Shown piece after piece: positions 30,013 to 36,432 of a stretch of 36,432 nt of DNA; positions within the stretch are counted from its first letter, which is position 1, and every line of letters begins with the position of its first letter. Source of the DNA: Candidatus Parcubacteria bacterium (GTDB lineage: Bacteria > Patescibacteriota > Minisyncoccia > Phycocordibacterales > Zambryskibacteraceae); assembly GCA_019661865.1 (NCBI GenBank), contig JAIFWJ010000006.1, positions 1 to 36,432 of the forward strand, written 5' to 3'. The notes beneath the pieces are model-generated. The model did no database searches. It was not told the DNA's origin and was given only the letters and a program-made list of their open reading frames with translations. Position numbers and translations under genes: made by a program.

Positions 30013-30764
30013 ACAATTGCTTCTGCAATTGTAGCAAAACTCTGTGGGTCGAGCGATGCATGACCGACCAAGAACCCTCTTATATCTGTATCAAACAACT
30101 GTTTAGCATTCTCAGGTTCTACAGAACCTCCATAAATAATTGGAATCTTATCTGCTGACTCTCTGTCGAATATTTCTGTCAAAACTTTCTTTATAAAGAT
30201 AATCATTTGTGAGAGATCACTCGGTTGCATGGCATCCTTGGCAGTCTTTCCTATAGCCCAGACTGGTTCATATGCAATGATGAGTCTCTCGGCATCATCC
30301 TTCCTCCTTATACCCTCGAGAGAAAGTTTCAATTGCTCTTGAAGGAAGCCGAAATGATCTCCTTCGGTATCTCTGGTAGTCTCACCGACGCATAAAACAG
30401 GAGTAATGTTTGAAAGAAGTGAGGTCTTCACCTTCTGGGCCACTACCTCATTGGTCTCTCCCAGAGCTCGTCTCTCACTGTGACCTATGATAGAGAGCTT
30501 CACACCAAAACTTTTAAGAATTTCAGGAGTCACAACTCCAGTATGTGTACCTTCACTGGTAAAGAAGATGTCTTGGGCAGCAAGTGTTGCGTAATTTTTA
30601 ATTTTCTTGGAAACTGTCTCGAAGTATGGGAGTGGCGGAGCGATAAAAAGCGAGGTTTTCTTAAATAAACTCTGTTTTTTACTAAATCCTTGAAGAATGT
30701 TAGTGCCGCGGGCCAAAGATTCTGGATGATTCTTCCAGTTGGCAATTAATAAGGGCTTCGACAT
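30009..30764 (-). CDS. tpiA: Triosephosphate isomerase
   Basis: Interconverts dihydroxyacetone phosphate and glyceraldehyde 3-phosphate. The 251-aa barrel has Lys11 (NWKN), His95 (IGHSERR), Glu166 (AYEPVWAIG), the phosphate loop YGGSV and GFLVGHASL. The usual AIGTGK flap is AIGKTA. It is first gene of tpiA-pgk; TATAAT lies eight bases before the ATG, so the mRNA is probably leaderless. Confidence 0.97.
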   Translation of the reverse strand: MSKPLLIANWKNHPESLARGTNILQGFSKKQSLFKKTSLFIAPPLPYFETVSKKIKNYATLAAQDIFFTSEGTHTGVVTPEILKSFGVKLSIIGHSERRALGETNEVVAQKVKTSLLSNITPVLCVGETTRDTEGDHFGFLQEQLKLSLEGIRRKDDAERLIIAYEPVWAIGKTAKDAMQPSDLSQMIIFIKKVLTEIFDRESADKIPIIYGGSVEPENAKQLFDTDIRGFLVGHASLDPQSFATIAEAIV

Positions 30765-30772
30765 ATGGCCTA

Positions 30773-30778
30773 ATTATA
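30773..30778 (-). promoter_or_regulatory. -10 box of tpiA-pgk
   Basis: Perfect TATAAT (context TATAGTATAAT, like the sod box) eight bases before the tpiA ATG. The -35 is weak. Confidence 0.55.
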
Positions 30779-30808
30779 CTATAGGAGACGCTACAGGAGA
30801 CTAGAGAC

Positions 30809-32152
30809 TTACTGAGTTTCTTTCCAACTTGTGATGGTATACCCACCCGAGGGGCCAGCCTGGAAGATAGTACTCGGCAGACCTGTGTCATAGGTCACAT
30901 TGGCAGACTGAGTTAGAGAAATCTTATACGCTGTTACTTCTTTTACTCCTACACTTTGGCTTAGAGTGGCTAGGCCATGGAGAGCATATGCTACTAGGGC
31001 TGAAGCACCCTGGTTCATGTTTATAGCTACAGTACTTCCTCCCGTTTCGGCGCTATTATTTTGTGACATTAAGAAAACATAGGATCCTACGGACCCGGAC
31101 CCTTGGAAGGCAGTGGACTGCCCAACATCAATGATCCCACTACCGGTAGTATTGGCTGGATTATCAGCAATAATGGCCACGTTATTACTGCCAAGAGTAG
31201 GAGACATCCGGATGGTTGGACCAGTCTGGAAAGTAATGTTTCCTGTTACCCAAACAGGCCCGTTTATTGTAACCACAGCCGATGAGCTTTTTATAAGGAG
31301 ATTAAATGGGATCTTAATTGGACCAATCGACTTGGTAGAGCTTATGGTGCAGGTGTTAGAAGAAGAGGCGTAGCTATCACAAGCGCTTGAGAGCATAGTA
31401 CCCCCAGCGGCTGCGTCAGATTCCCACTCTGCAATCTGCGCATCACTAATGGGATAATCTGCTGTCGGTTGATCTGCACTTCCAGGATGAGAAATGCCAC
31501 TTACCGTTACAGTACCTGTCCTTACTGCGTAGTAAGCATCTTTATCAACGATAGTACTAGCTGCTGCATTTCCAATAGTGTGGGCATAGACTGAGCTAGT
31601 AGCATGGACACCATAGACTAAACCAGAAGATCCTGCAGAAACTACATCTCCATAAATCATATTGCCTCCTGAACCTATGATCGGACCACTGGAATAAACG
31701 TTACCAGTAATGCTCGAGCTATTTTGCATATAGAATCCTCCCTGGCCTGATTGAATACCGTAGTGAAATGATATTCCAGTACCAATGATTAAGTAGGCTT
31801 GTATGTTCCTTACATCTCCGTTTACATTGGCACTTGTAGATATGAACCTCCCAGTACTACTACTGGTTACAGAAATAGTGGCGCTTCCTCCATTTAAATC
31901 GAGTACTCCAGAGGCTGGAACTGGTTTGCCGCTAGTTAATCGGTATATAACATCCTCTATCCCAGCTTCAGCTAGAAAGTAACTCTGTTTAGAAGAAAAT
32001 AGATCAGAGACAATATGTCCCTGTCTAGTCACCGGCCCTGCCAGACCAAAGATAATAGTCAGAGTTATGATCATAAAGAATATCGTGGCAATGATCATTG
32101 CTTGTCCTCTTTCCAGCTGATTCAAATTATTTTTATTAAATCTAATATACAT
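30809..32152 (-). CDS. PilX-like pilus-associated protein
   Basis: 447 aa. The N-terminus (ERGQAMIIATIFFMIITLTIIFGLAGP, about 15-41) is one hydrophobic helix of the PilX/minor-pseudopilin kind but lacks the strict G|FxxxE leader. A helical stalk (SYFLAEAGIEDVIYRL) follows, then a long Gly/Ser/Thr-rich region of beta-strand repeats that resembles a solenoid adhesin. It is last in the pilus operon and overlaps the previous gene by 11 bp. Possibly a tip or adhesive subunit. Confidence 0.7.
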   Translation of the reverse strand: MYIRFNKNNLNQLERGQAMIIATIFFMIITLTIIFGLAGPVTRQGHIVSDLFSSKQSYFLAEAGIEDVIYRLTSGKPVPASGVLDLNGGSATISVTSSSTGRFISTSANVNGDVRNIQAYLIIGTGISFHYGIQSGQGGFYMQNSSSITGNVYSSGPIIGSGGNMIYGDVVSAGSSGLVYGVHATSSVYAHTIGNAAASTIVDKDAYYAVRTGTVTVSGISHPGSADQPTADYPISDAQIAEWESDAAAGGTMLSSACDSYASSSNTCTISSTKSIGPIKIPFNLLIKSSSAVVTINGPVWVTGNITFQTGPTIRMSPTLGSNNVAIIADNPANTTGSGIIDVGQSTAFQGSGSVGSYVFLMSQNNSAETGGSTVAINMNQGASALVAYALHGLATLSQSVGVKEVTAYKISLTQSANVTYDTGLPSTIFQAGPSGGYTITSWKETQ

Positions 32153-32663
32153 ATGAGCCGCGGATTATCACAGTCGAATAAAACTTCTTGCTCTTATACC
32201 AGGTGCTTGTACCGCTCTCAACAGTCATCTGGGTTCTAACTGCTTGTGAGCTGCTGCTAGTGATAAGAGAAAAAATAAGATTAGTAACCCGACTATCCAA
32301 CTGGGTAAGGGCACCTTGATCAACCCCATTGTCTTTAAGCCGGAGTACACCATTTGAAAGTGAGAATTCCACAGTCTTCGGATTACCTGATGCATCAATA
32401 GTATTAAGTACCAAAACTCCAGGGCTGACGTTAAAAGTACTTGAAGCAGTTTTGACAAATAATCCCCCCCGAGTCTCTTCCGCCATTCTATTTAGAGCAA
32501 ATATTCCTGAGTTTTGAATTGTTCTAGCAGATTTCATTGATCGTTGGGTACGACTTAGAGAAAGAAAGATATTTATAATAACAGTCATCATTAAAACTAG
32601 AATCGCTACATACAAAACCATTTCGACTAAGGAGAAACCTCTTTTTTCGGATAATTTTTTCAT
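32142..32663 (-). CDS. PilW-like prepilin
   Basis: 173 aa with the leader KKLSEKRG|FSLVEMVLYVAILVLMMTVIINIF: Gly at the cleavage site and Glu at mature position 5. A helical stalk continues to about residue 65, then a beta-rich C-terminus. The length and wide spacing to the ARTIQNSGIFALNRMAEETR helix suit a PilW/GspJ-type minor pilin. It follows the PilV-like gene without a gap. Confidence 0.8.
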   Translation of the reverse strand: MKKLSEKRGFSLVEMVLYVAILVLMMTVIINIFLSLSRTQRSMKSARTIQNSGIFALNRMAEETRGGLFVKTASSTFNVSPGVLVLNTIDASGNPKTVEFSLSNGVLRLKDNGVDQGALTQLDSRVTNLIFSLITSSSSQAVRTQMTVESGTSTWYKSKKFYSTVIIRGSYVY

Positions 32664-33149
32664 TTAATTAATAAAAATATTATCTATGTAAGTAGTAATT
32701 GCTTGAGTGGATGTTCCACTTCTAGTTGGCCACGAAAGAGTAACAGTTAACTTACGGGTGTTAGGGTCCAGTGTGCCCCCAGAAGAGGTGATATTACTCG
32801 AACTGTCTCTGTTTACAGAAGACAAGACAAACTTTCTATCGAAAGTAGAATCTACAAGCGAGAAGGTAGTAGTAGCCTGCCATTTACTGTTAGTGAAGGT
32901 AAGGTAATAGTTGGTATCAACGGCCAAGGTGGCAATATTGGAGGCCCAAGAAAAGTCCCTCATGAGCTTCACTGACTCCACTCCTTCCTCTGCCAAGTAA
33001 GCAGCTCTCACCGTATCGGTGTTTTCTAAGGCAGAAGTTAAGTACATATTATAAACACCCGTAAGTGTTAGAAGAAGAACCAGTATCAAAGCAGTTGCTA
33101 TGACTACCTCTACCAATGTTACTCCTCTTGTTTTCTTAGATTTTATCAT
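32664..33149 (-). CDS. PilV-like prepilin
   Basis: 161 aa with IKSKKTRG|VTLVEVVIATALILVLLLTLTGVYNMYL and the family-typical AAYLAEEGVESVKLMRD segment found in PilV/GspI-type proteins. The C-terminus is beta-rich, with a Ser/Thr-rich loop. Overlaps the upstream gene by 4 bp (ATGA-type coupling). Confidence 0.8.
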   Translation of the reverse strand: MIKSKKTRGVTLVEVVIATALILVLLLTLTGVYNMYLTSALENTDTVRAAYLAEEGVESVKLMRDFSWASNIATLAVDTNYYLTFTNSKWQATTTFSLVDSTFDRKFVLSSVNRDSSSNITSSGGTLDPNTRKLTVTLSWPTRSGTSTQAITTYIDNIFIN

Positions 33150-33616
33150 TGAGATTCAATTATCCCAGTCTTACTAATACTTATTGTACGGTAAGTAGTA
33201 GGAGTTGCTCTTATGTCCACCCTGAGAGTGCCAGAGGCCGTTGTGGCTCCGGTAATACGATCGAATAAGACATCTGATCCACCTCCGGTTAAAGAAATAT
33301 TAGTTATCTCCACTCTGGAGTTGATAGTCACAGAAACATTATTAGCATCCGAACTTGAATAAGTCCCGCCTTTAAATATTACTGCCTGGTCATCTTGCAA
33401 ATGTACTCCGTACTGGGTAGCCCCTTGCGAAGAAACTGTGGAAGATCGAGCATCGTTTAGAGCTGTTACGACCTGTAATGTACTTTTGTCCAAAGCCTGA
33501 GAGGAATTAAAGCTATAGAATGATGCGATGACCATAATAACCAAGAGGACCATGATAGCAATGATTATCGTCACCTCAAATATTGTGTATCCTCTATTGA
33601 ATCTTCCTAGGATCAT
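33146..33616 (-). CDS. GspH/FimT-like prepilin
   Basis: 156 aa with RFNRG|YTIFEVTIIIAIMVLLVIMVIASF; Glu is at mature position 5. The stalk SQALDKSTLQVVTALNDARSSTVSSQGATQYGVHL matches the GspH/FimT pattern. It is translationally coupled to pilC by a 4-bp overlap and probably initiates or primes pilus assembly with the next two gene products. Confidence 0.8.
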   Translation of the reverse strand: MILGRFNRGYTIFEVTIIIAIMVLLVIMVIASFYSFNSSQALDKSTLQVVTALNDARSSTVSSQGATQYGVHLQDDQAVIFKGGTYSSSDANNVSVTINSRVEITNISLTGGGSDVLFDRITGATTASGTLRVDIRATPTTYRTISISKTGIIESQ

Positions 33617-34827
33617 ATATTGTTTACCAGCGAGTACGTTGGAGCGAGCATCGAGACCGCAAAGACTCCTACGCCGGCGCCAATGATAACCATAAGTAAC
33701 GGTTCGATGATGGTAGAGAGATCTTTAGTCTTTTCCTCCACTTCATTCTCATAATATGTGGCTACATTGAAAAGCATCTCTGAGATCTTACCTGTTTCTT
33801 CTCCTACTGAAATCATTTCCGAAACAAACGGCGGATAAAGATTTAAGTATTTATCGAAGATAAGTGAGATCGAATCCCCTTTTTCAACTGCGTTCCTAGC
33901 TTCCTTTAAAACCTCCTTATAAAGATGATTCTGCATCACATCTACCGTCACATCCATCGCCTCAATAATGGAAACTCCAGAGGAGAGGAGCGAGGAGAGA
34001 GTACGAGCAGTACGGGCACTCTGCACTTCTTTAGCAATGCCACCAATGACAGGAATACGGAGGATAACTACGTCCATCACTCTTTTGCCTTGAGGACTCT
34101 TAAACATTGTGACAATTCCGAAGGCTAAAAAGATAAAGGCAGCAATAACTATGAGGGTATGATGGATCAAGAAGTCAGACGCTCCAATGATGATACGCGT
34201 AGAGAGCGGCAACTCAATACCGATACCTTGGAATGTAGCAGTGAGGGTCGGCACCATATATATGAGCATTAGGATAGAGATCACCACCATGATAGAAAGG
34301 ATGACTGCAGGGTATATCAGGGCTCCACGAACCTTTTTAGCCAGAAGATATGACTTCTCCATCTGACCAGCCACTATATCTAAGGAGTTCGATAAGTTTC
34401 CAGATTCCTCACCGGCTGCGACCATAGATATAAATAATGGTGAGAAGACTCCCTCATGCTTCTTTAGGGCCACAGAGAGAGGCTCACCTTTGTTTATGGC
34501 AGACTCGAGGTCTTCCAGAAGTTTCTTTAAGGCCTTACTCTTGGCTTGCTTCTGCATCACATTCAAGGCTCTTGTTACAGAGAGACCAGCCCTGATCATA
34601 GAACCTAAATTCTTGGCGAAAATGATTTTGTCATGAGTCTTTATGCCATTAAACATTGATAGGATACGGGCTTCAAATGATTCATTGACACTTATTTCTT
34701 TTATAATTAAAGGGTGGCCTCCCTCTGATCTTATATGAGCATAAAGTTCTACACGTGTGTTGGCATCGAATGTGCCCTCGTATGCATCACCTTCTTTGTT
34801 TTTAGCTTTATAAGAATATTTAGTCAT
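33613..34827 (-). CDS. pilC: Type IV pilus inner-membrane platform protein PilC
   Basis: 404-aa polytopic platform (GspF family) that couples the PilB ATPase to pilin insertion. The two GspF domains are clear: FAKNLGSMIRAGLSVTRALNVM (about 68-190) and ARTARTLSSLLSSGVSIIEAMDVT (about 270-390). Three TM segments occur (about 167-190, 215-238 and 375-398). It starts 12 bases after pilB ends. Confidence 0.95.
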   Translation of the reverse strand: MTKYSYKAKNKEGDAYEGTFDANTRVELYAHIRSEGGHPLIIKEISVNESFEARILSMFNGIKTHDKIIFAKNLGSMIRAGLSVTRALNVMQKQAKSKALKKLLEDLESAINKGEPLSVALKKHEGVFSPLFISMVAAGEESGNLSNSLDIVAGQMEKSYLLAKKVRGALIYPAVILSIMVVISILMLIYMVPTLTATFQGIGIELPLSTRIIIGASDFLIHHTLIVIAAFIFLAFGIVTMFKSPQGKRVMDVVILRIPVIGGIAKEVQSARTARTLSSLLSSGVSIIEAMDVTVDVMQNHLYKEVLKEARNAVEKGDSISLIFDKYLNLYPPFVSEMISVGEETGKISEMLFNVATYYENEVEEKTKDLSTIIEPLLMVIIGAGVGVFAVSMLAPTYSLVNNI

Positions 34828-34839
34828 ATTACTGTTAGA

Positions 34840-36432
34840 TTATTCTGAAATTACTCTCAAGACTTCTTCTATTGTAGTCACACCTTGGACAGCCTGGAAG
34901 ATTCCATCCTCTATCATAGTCATCATACCGTCTTTTTTGGCTTGCTCTTCTATGACAGCGTTGGTGGAACCTTTTATAATCAGTTCCTTAATAGTCTCGG
35001 TAACTTTCAGTACTTCATGTATTCCGACGCGGCCACTGTACCCGTCGTCACCTTCCCCACCGGCCTTCGGCTTCCAGAAGGGAACTCCTTCCCAACCAGA
35101 TTTTTTATCTACAAGGTTTTCACTCTGAAGAAGCCCGAGCATTCTATCCAAATCGACAATCTTTCCTAAAGAGGCAAGTTCTTCTTTATTTAAGAAATAC
35201 TTTTCCTTAGAACCGCCTATTTTCCTTATAAGTCTTTGGGCTACGATAACACTTAGAGTTGAGACTAAGAGGAAGGGCTCGACCTTCATATCCACCAGTC
35301 GAGGAATAGCTCCAGCGGCGGAGTTGGTATGGAGAGTCGATAGTACCAGGTGACCAGTCAAGGCGGCATTAACTGCCAAGGCTGCCGTCTCGTTATCTCT
35401 AATCTCTCCCACCATGATGATATCTGGATCTTGTCGAACCAGCGTTCTAAGTCCAGTAGCAAAGGTAAAGCCAATTTCTGGTCGCACTTGGGTCTGATTA
35501 ATGCGCTTCATCTGGTACTCGATAGGATCTTCGATGGTAGAGATGTTCACATCGGGTGTATTAAGGAGATCAAGGATTGTATAGAGGGTTGTAGTCTTAC
35601 CAGATCCGGTTGGACCAGTGGTAAGGATCATGCCAGTGGTAAGCTTCATAGCACGATGGATCTGCTCCAGACCCCAGCCGTGGAAACCAAGCCCCTCAAG
35701 GGAGAACCCCGCTGCATTCTCACGAAGGAGACGCATGACGGTCTTCTCTCCGTAGTAAGTTGGTAGAGTCGAGACACGGAAGGAAACTCTTTCACCTTCA
35801 GAATCTATTTTGAATCTTCCGTCTTGGGGCACACGCTTCTCATCAAGTTTTAAATTCGCTAGCACTTTTATGCGTGCAGTAATACCTGACGAAGTATTCT
35901 TGGGTAAAACCATGGCATCCTCCAAGAGTCCGTCCACTCTGTACCGCACCACCACTTGATTTTCTTCTGGTTCGATATGAATATCTGAGGCACCTTGGAT
36001 GATGGCGTGCTTCAAGAGCGTATCAACGATATGCACTACCGGCACATCTTCTGCTAACTTCTTAAGATCTTTAGCTGTAACCTCTTCACCGTCTGGTCTA
36101 TCACTAATAGCCTTCAAGTTCCCAGCTTCTTTCTGAATAATGTCACCGAATTCTGCCTTAAGACTCTTCTGGTACAAAAGAAGCGCCCATTTCATCGATT
36201 CATTGTCAGTAAGACGAGGAAGAACCTTCAGTCCAACCTTCTTCTTGACGAAGTCAGTAGCTGTAAGATCCTCAGTGTCGAGCATGGCCACTTCTATAGA
36301 GTCAGAGGACTTCTTAAAGGCGACAATATTGTGATTTCTGGCGATTGGTTCTGGAATGAGAGCTAAAACAGAGAAGTCCAAGTGCTGACCCTTGAGATCA
36401 ACGAAGGGAATCCCCAGAATATAAGTCCCTCC
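34840..36432 (-). CDS. pilB: Type IV pilus assembly ATPase PilB (5' end outside the window)
   Basis: Hexameric ATPase driving pilus extension. The frame is open to the window edge (YILGIPFVDLKGQHLDFSVLALIPEPIA..., the normal N-domain), so the track's TTG at 36381 is internal and the true start lies beyond 36432. Motifs: Walker A GPTGSGKTTT, Asp box EDPIEY, Walker B IIMVGEIRD and His box STLHTNSAAGA. The C-terminal tetracysteine zinc motif of many PilB/GspE proteins is absent; a Cys-free insert (GGSKEKYFLNKEELASLGK...) takes its place before GYSGRVGIHEVL. First visible gene of the pilus operon. Confidence 0.95.
   Translation of the reverse strand, partial: GGTYILGIPFVDLKGQHLDFSVLALIPEPIARNHNIVAFKKSSDSIEVAMLDTEDLTATDFVKKKVGLKVLPRLTDNESMKWALLLYQKSLKAEFGDIIQKEAGNLKAISDRPDGEEVTAKDLKKLAEDVPVVHIVDTLLKHAIIQGASDIHIEPEENQVVVRYRVDGLLEDAMVLPKNTSSGITARIKVLANLKLDEKRVPQDGRFKIDSEGERVSFRVSTLPTYYGEKTVMRLLRENAAGFSLEGLGFHGWGLEQIHRAMKLTTGMILTTGPTGSGKTTTLYTILDLLNTPDVNISTIEDPIEYQMKRINQTQVRPEIGFTFATGLRTLVRQDPDIIMVGEIRDNETAALAVNAALTGHLVLSTLHTNSAAGAIPRLVDMKVEPFLLVSTLSVIVAQRLIRKIGGSKEKYFLNKEELASLGKIVDLDRMLGLLQSENLVDKKSGWEGVPFWKPKAGGEGDDGYSGRVGIHEVLKVTETIKELIIKGSTNAVIEEQAKKDGMMTMIEDGIFQAVQGVTTIEEVLRVISE

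Noticed and set aside
35350-35766. 138-aa plus-strand ORF within pilB
   Set aside because: It is a shadow of the conserved Walker and His-box region of pilB on the minus strand.
1-36432. CRISPR array, insertion sequence, integrase, att site or prophage
   Set aside because: No spaced direct repeats, transposase or integrase motifs, or terminal inverted repeats were seen on either strand.
1-36432. Recoded TGA (Gly) as in Gracilibacteria or SR1
   Set aside because: TGA acts as a normal stop at tpiA and the zinc-ribbon gene, and all core genes read through cleanly with the standard bacterial code.

Overview
The window looks like part of a Candidatus Patescibacteria (CPR) genome, most likely Parcubacteria-like. 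Reasons: tightly packed, often shortened genes; type IV pilus and ComEC competence genes; secreted proteins with peptidoglycan-binding, IPT/TIG and lamin-tail-like domains; ribosomal operons broken into pieces; and almost no Shine-Dalgarno (SD) sites ahead of housekeeping genes. TGA is used as a stop (for example in tpiA), so the genetic code is the standard bacterial one. This placement is inference from gene content; no 16S rRNA, rRNA operon, tRNA or CRISPR array is visible.

Layout. 1-1.5 kb: truD (+). 1.5-2.9 kb: two orphan genes (-), each with its own promoter, SD and terminator. 3.0-4.4 kb: an MscS-like membrane protein and a winged-helix/nucleotidyltransferase-like protein. 4.5-5.5 kb: rplL and rplJ (-) behind an L10 leader. 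5.5-5.9 kb: an orphan gene. 6.0-9.9 kb: tuf-rpsJ-rplC-rplD-rplW-rplB (-), ending right after rplB. 10.2-14.9 kb: two small proteins, a 1012-aa low-complexity membrane protein and a secreted peptidoglycan-binding protein, lying between fusA and tuf. 14.9-18.6 kb: rpsL-rpsG and fusA (-), with an inverted GspG-like pseudopilin gene (+) wedged between rpsG and fusA. 18.6-20.9 kb: M50 protease, a small membrane protein, rpmB, a 44-aa membrane microprotein missing from the ORF track, and the MBL half of a split ComEC. 20.9-25.3 kb: superoxide dismutase, an ABC exporter, the channel half of ComEC and rnhA. 25.4-28.9 kb: a zinc-ribbon protein, recJ, a lamin-tail-like surface protein and a HIT hydrolase. 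28.9-30.8 kb: tpiA-pgk. 30.8-36.4 kb: a type IV pilus operon, pilB (cut by the window edge)-pilC-four pilin-like proteins (-).

How the genes work together. The left half is translation machinery (S12, S7, EF-G, EF-Tu, S10, L3, L4, L23, L2, L10, L7/L12, L28). The right half joins surface pili and pseudopilins with DNA uptake and processing (ComEC channel, ComEC-type MBL protein, RecJ, RNase HI), consistent with a DNA-scavenging, host- or biofilm-dependent cell. tpiA-pgk supply lower glycolysis.

Two expression styles coexist. Many housekeeping genes have a -10 box only 6-9 bases before the ATG and no SD, as expected for leaderless mRNAs. Small orphan genes instead have an SD, sometimes a good TTGACA/T-17-TAnnnT promoter, and an intrinsic terminator that often contains the stop codon. 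No gene-free stretch exceeds 300 bases; the longest (9933-10158) holds the tuf promoter and leader and the terminator of the upstream gene.
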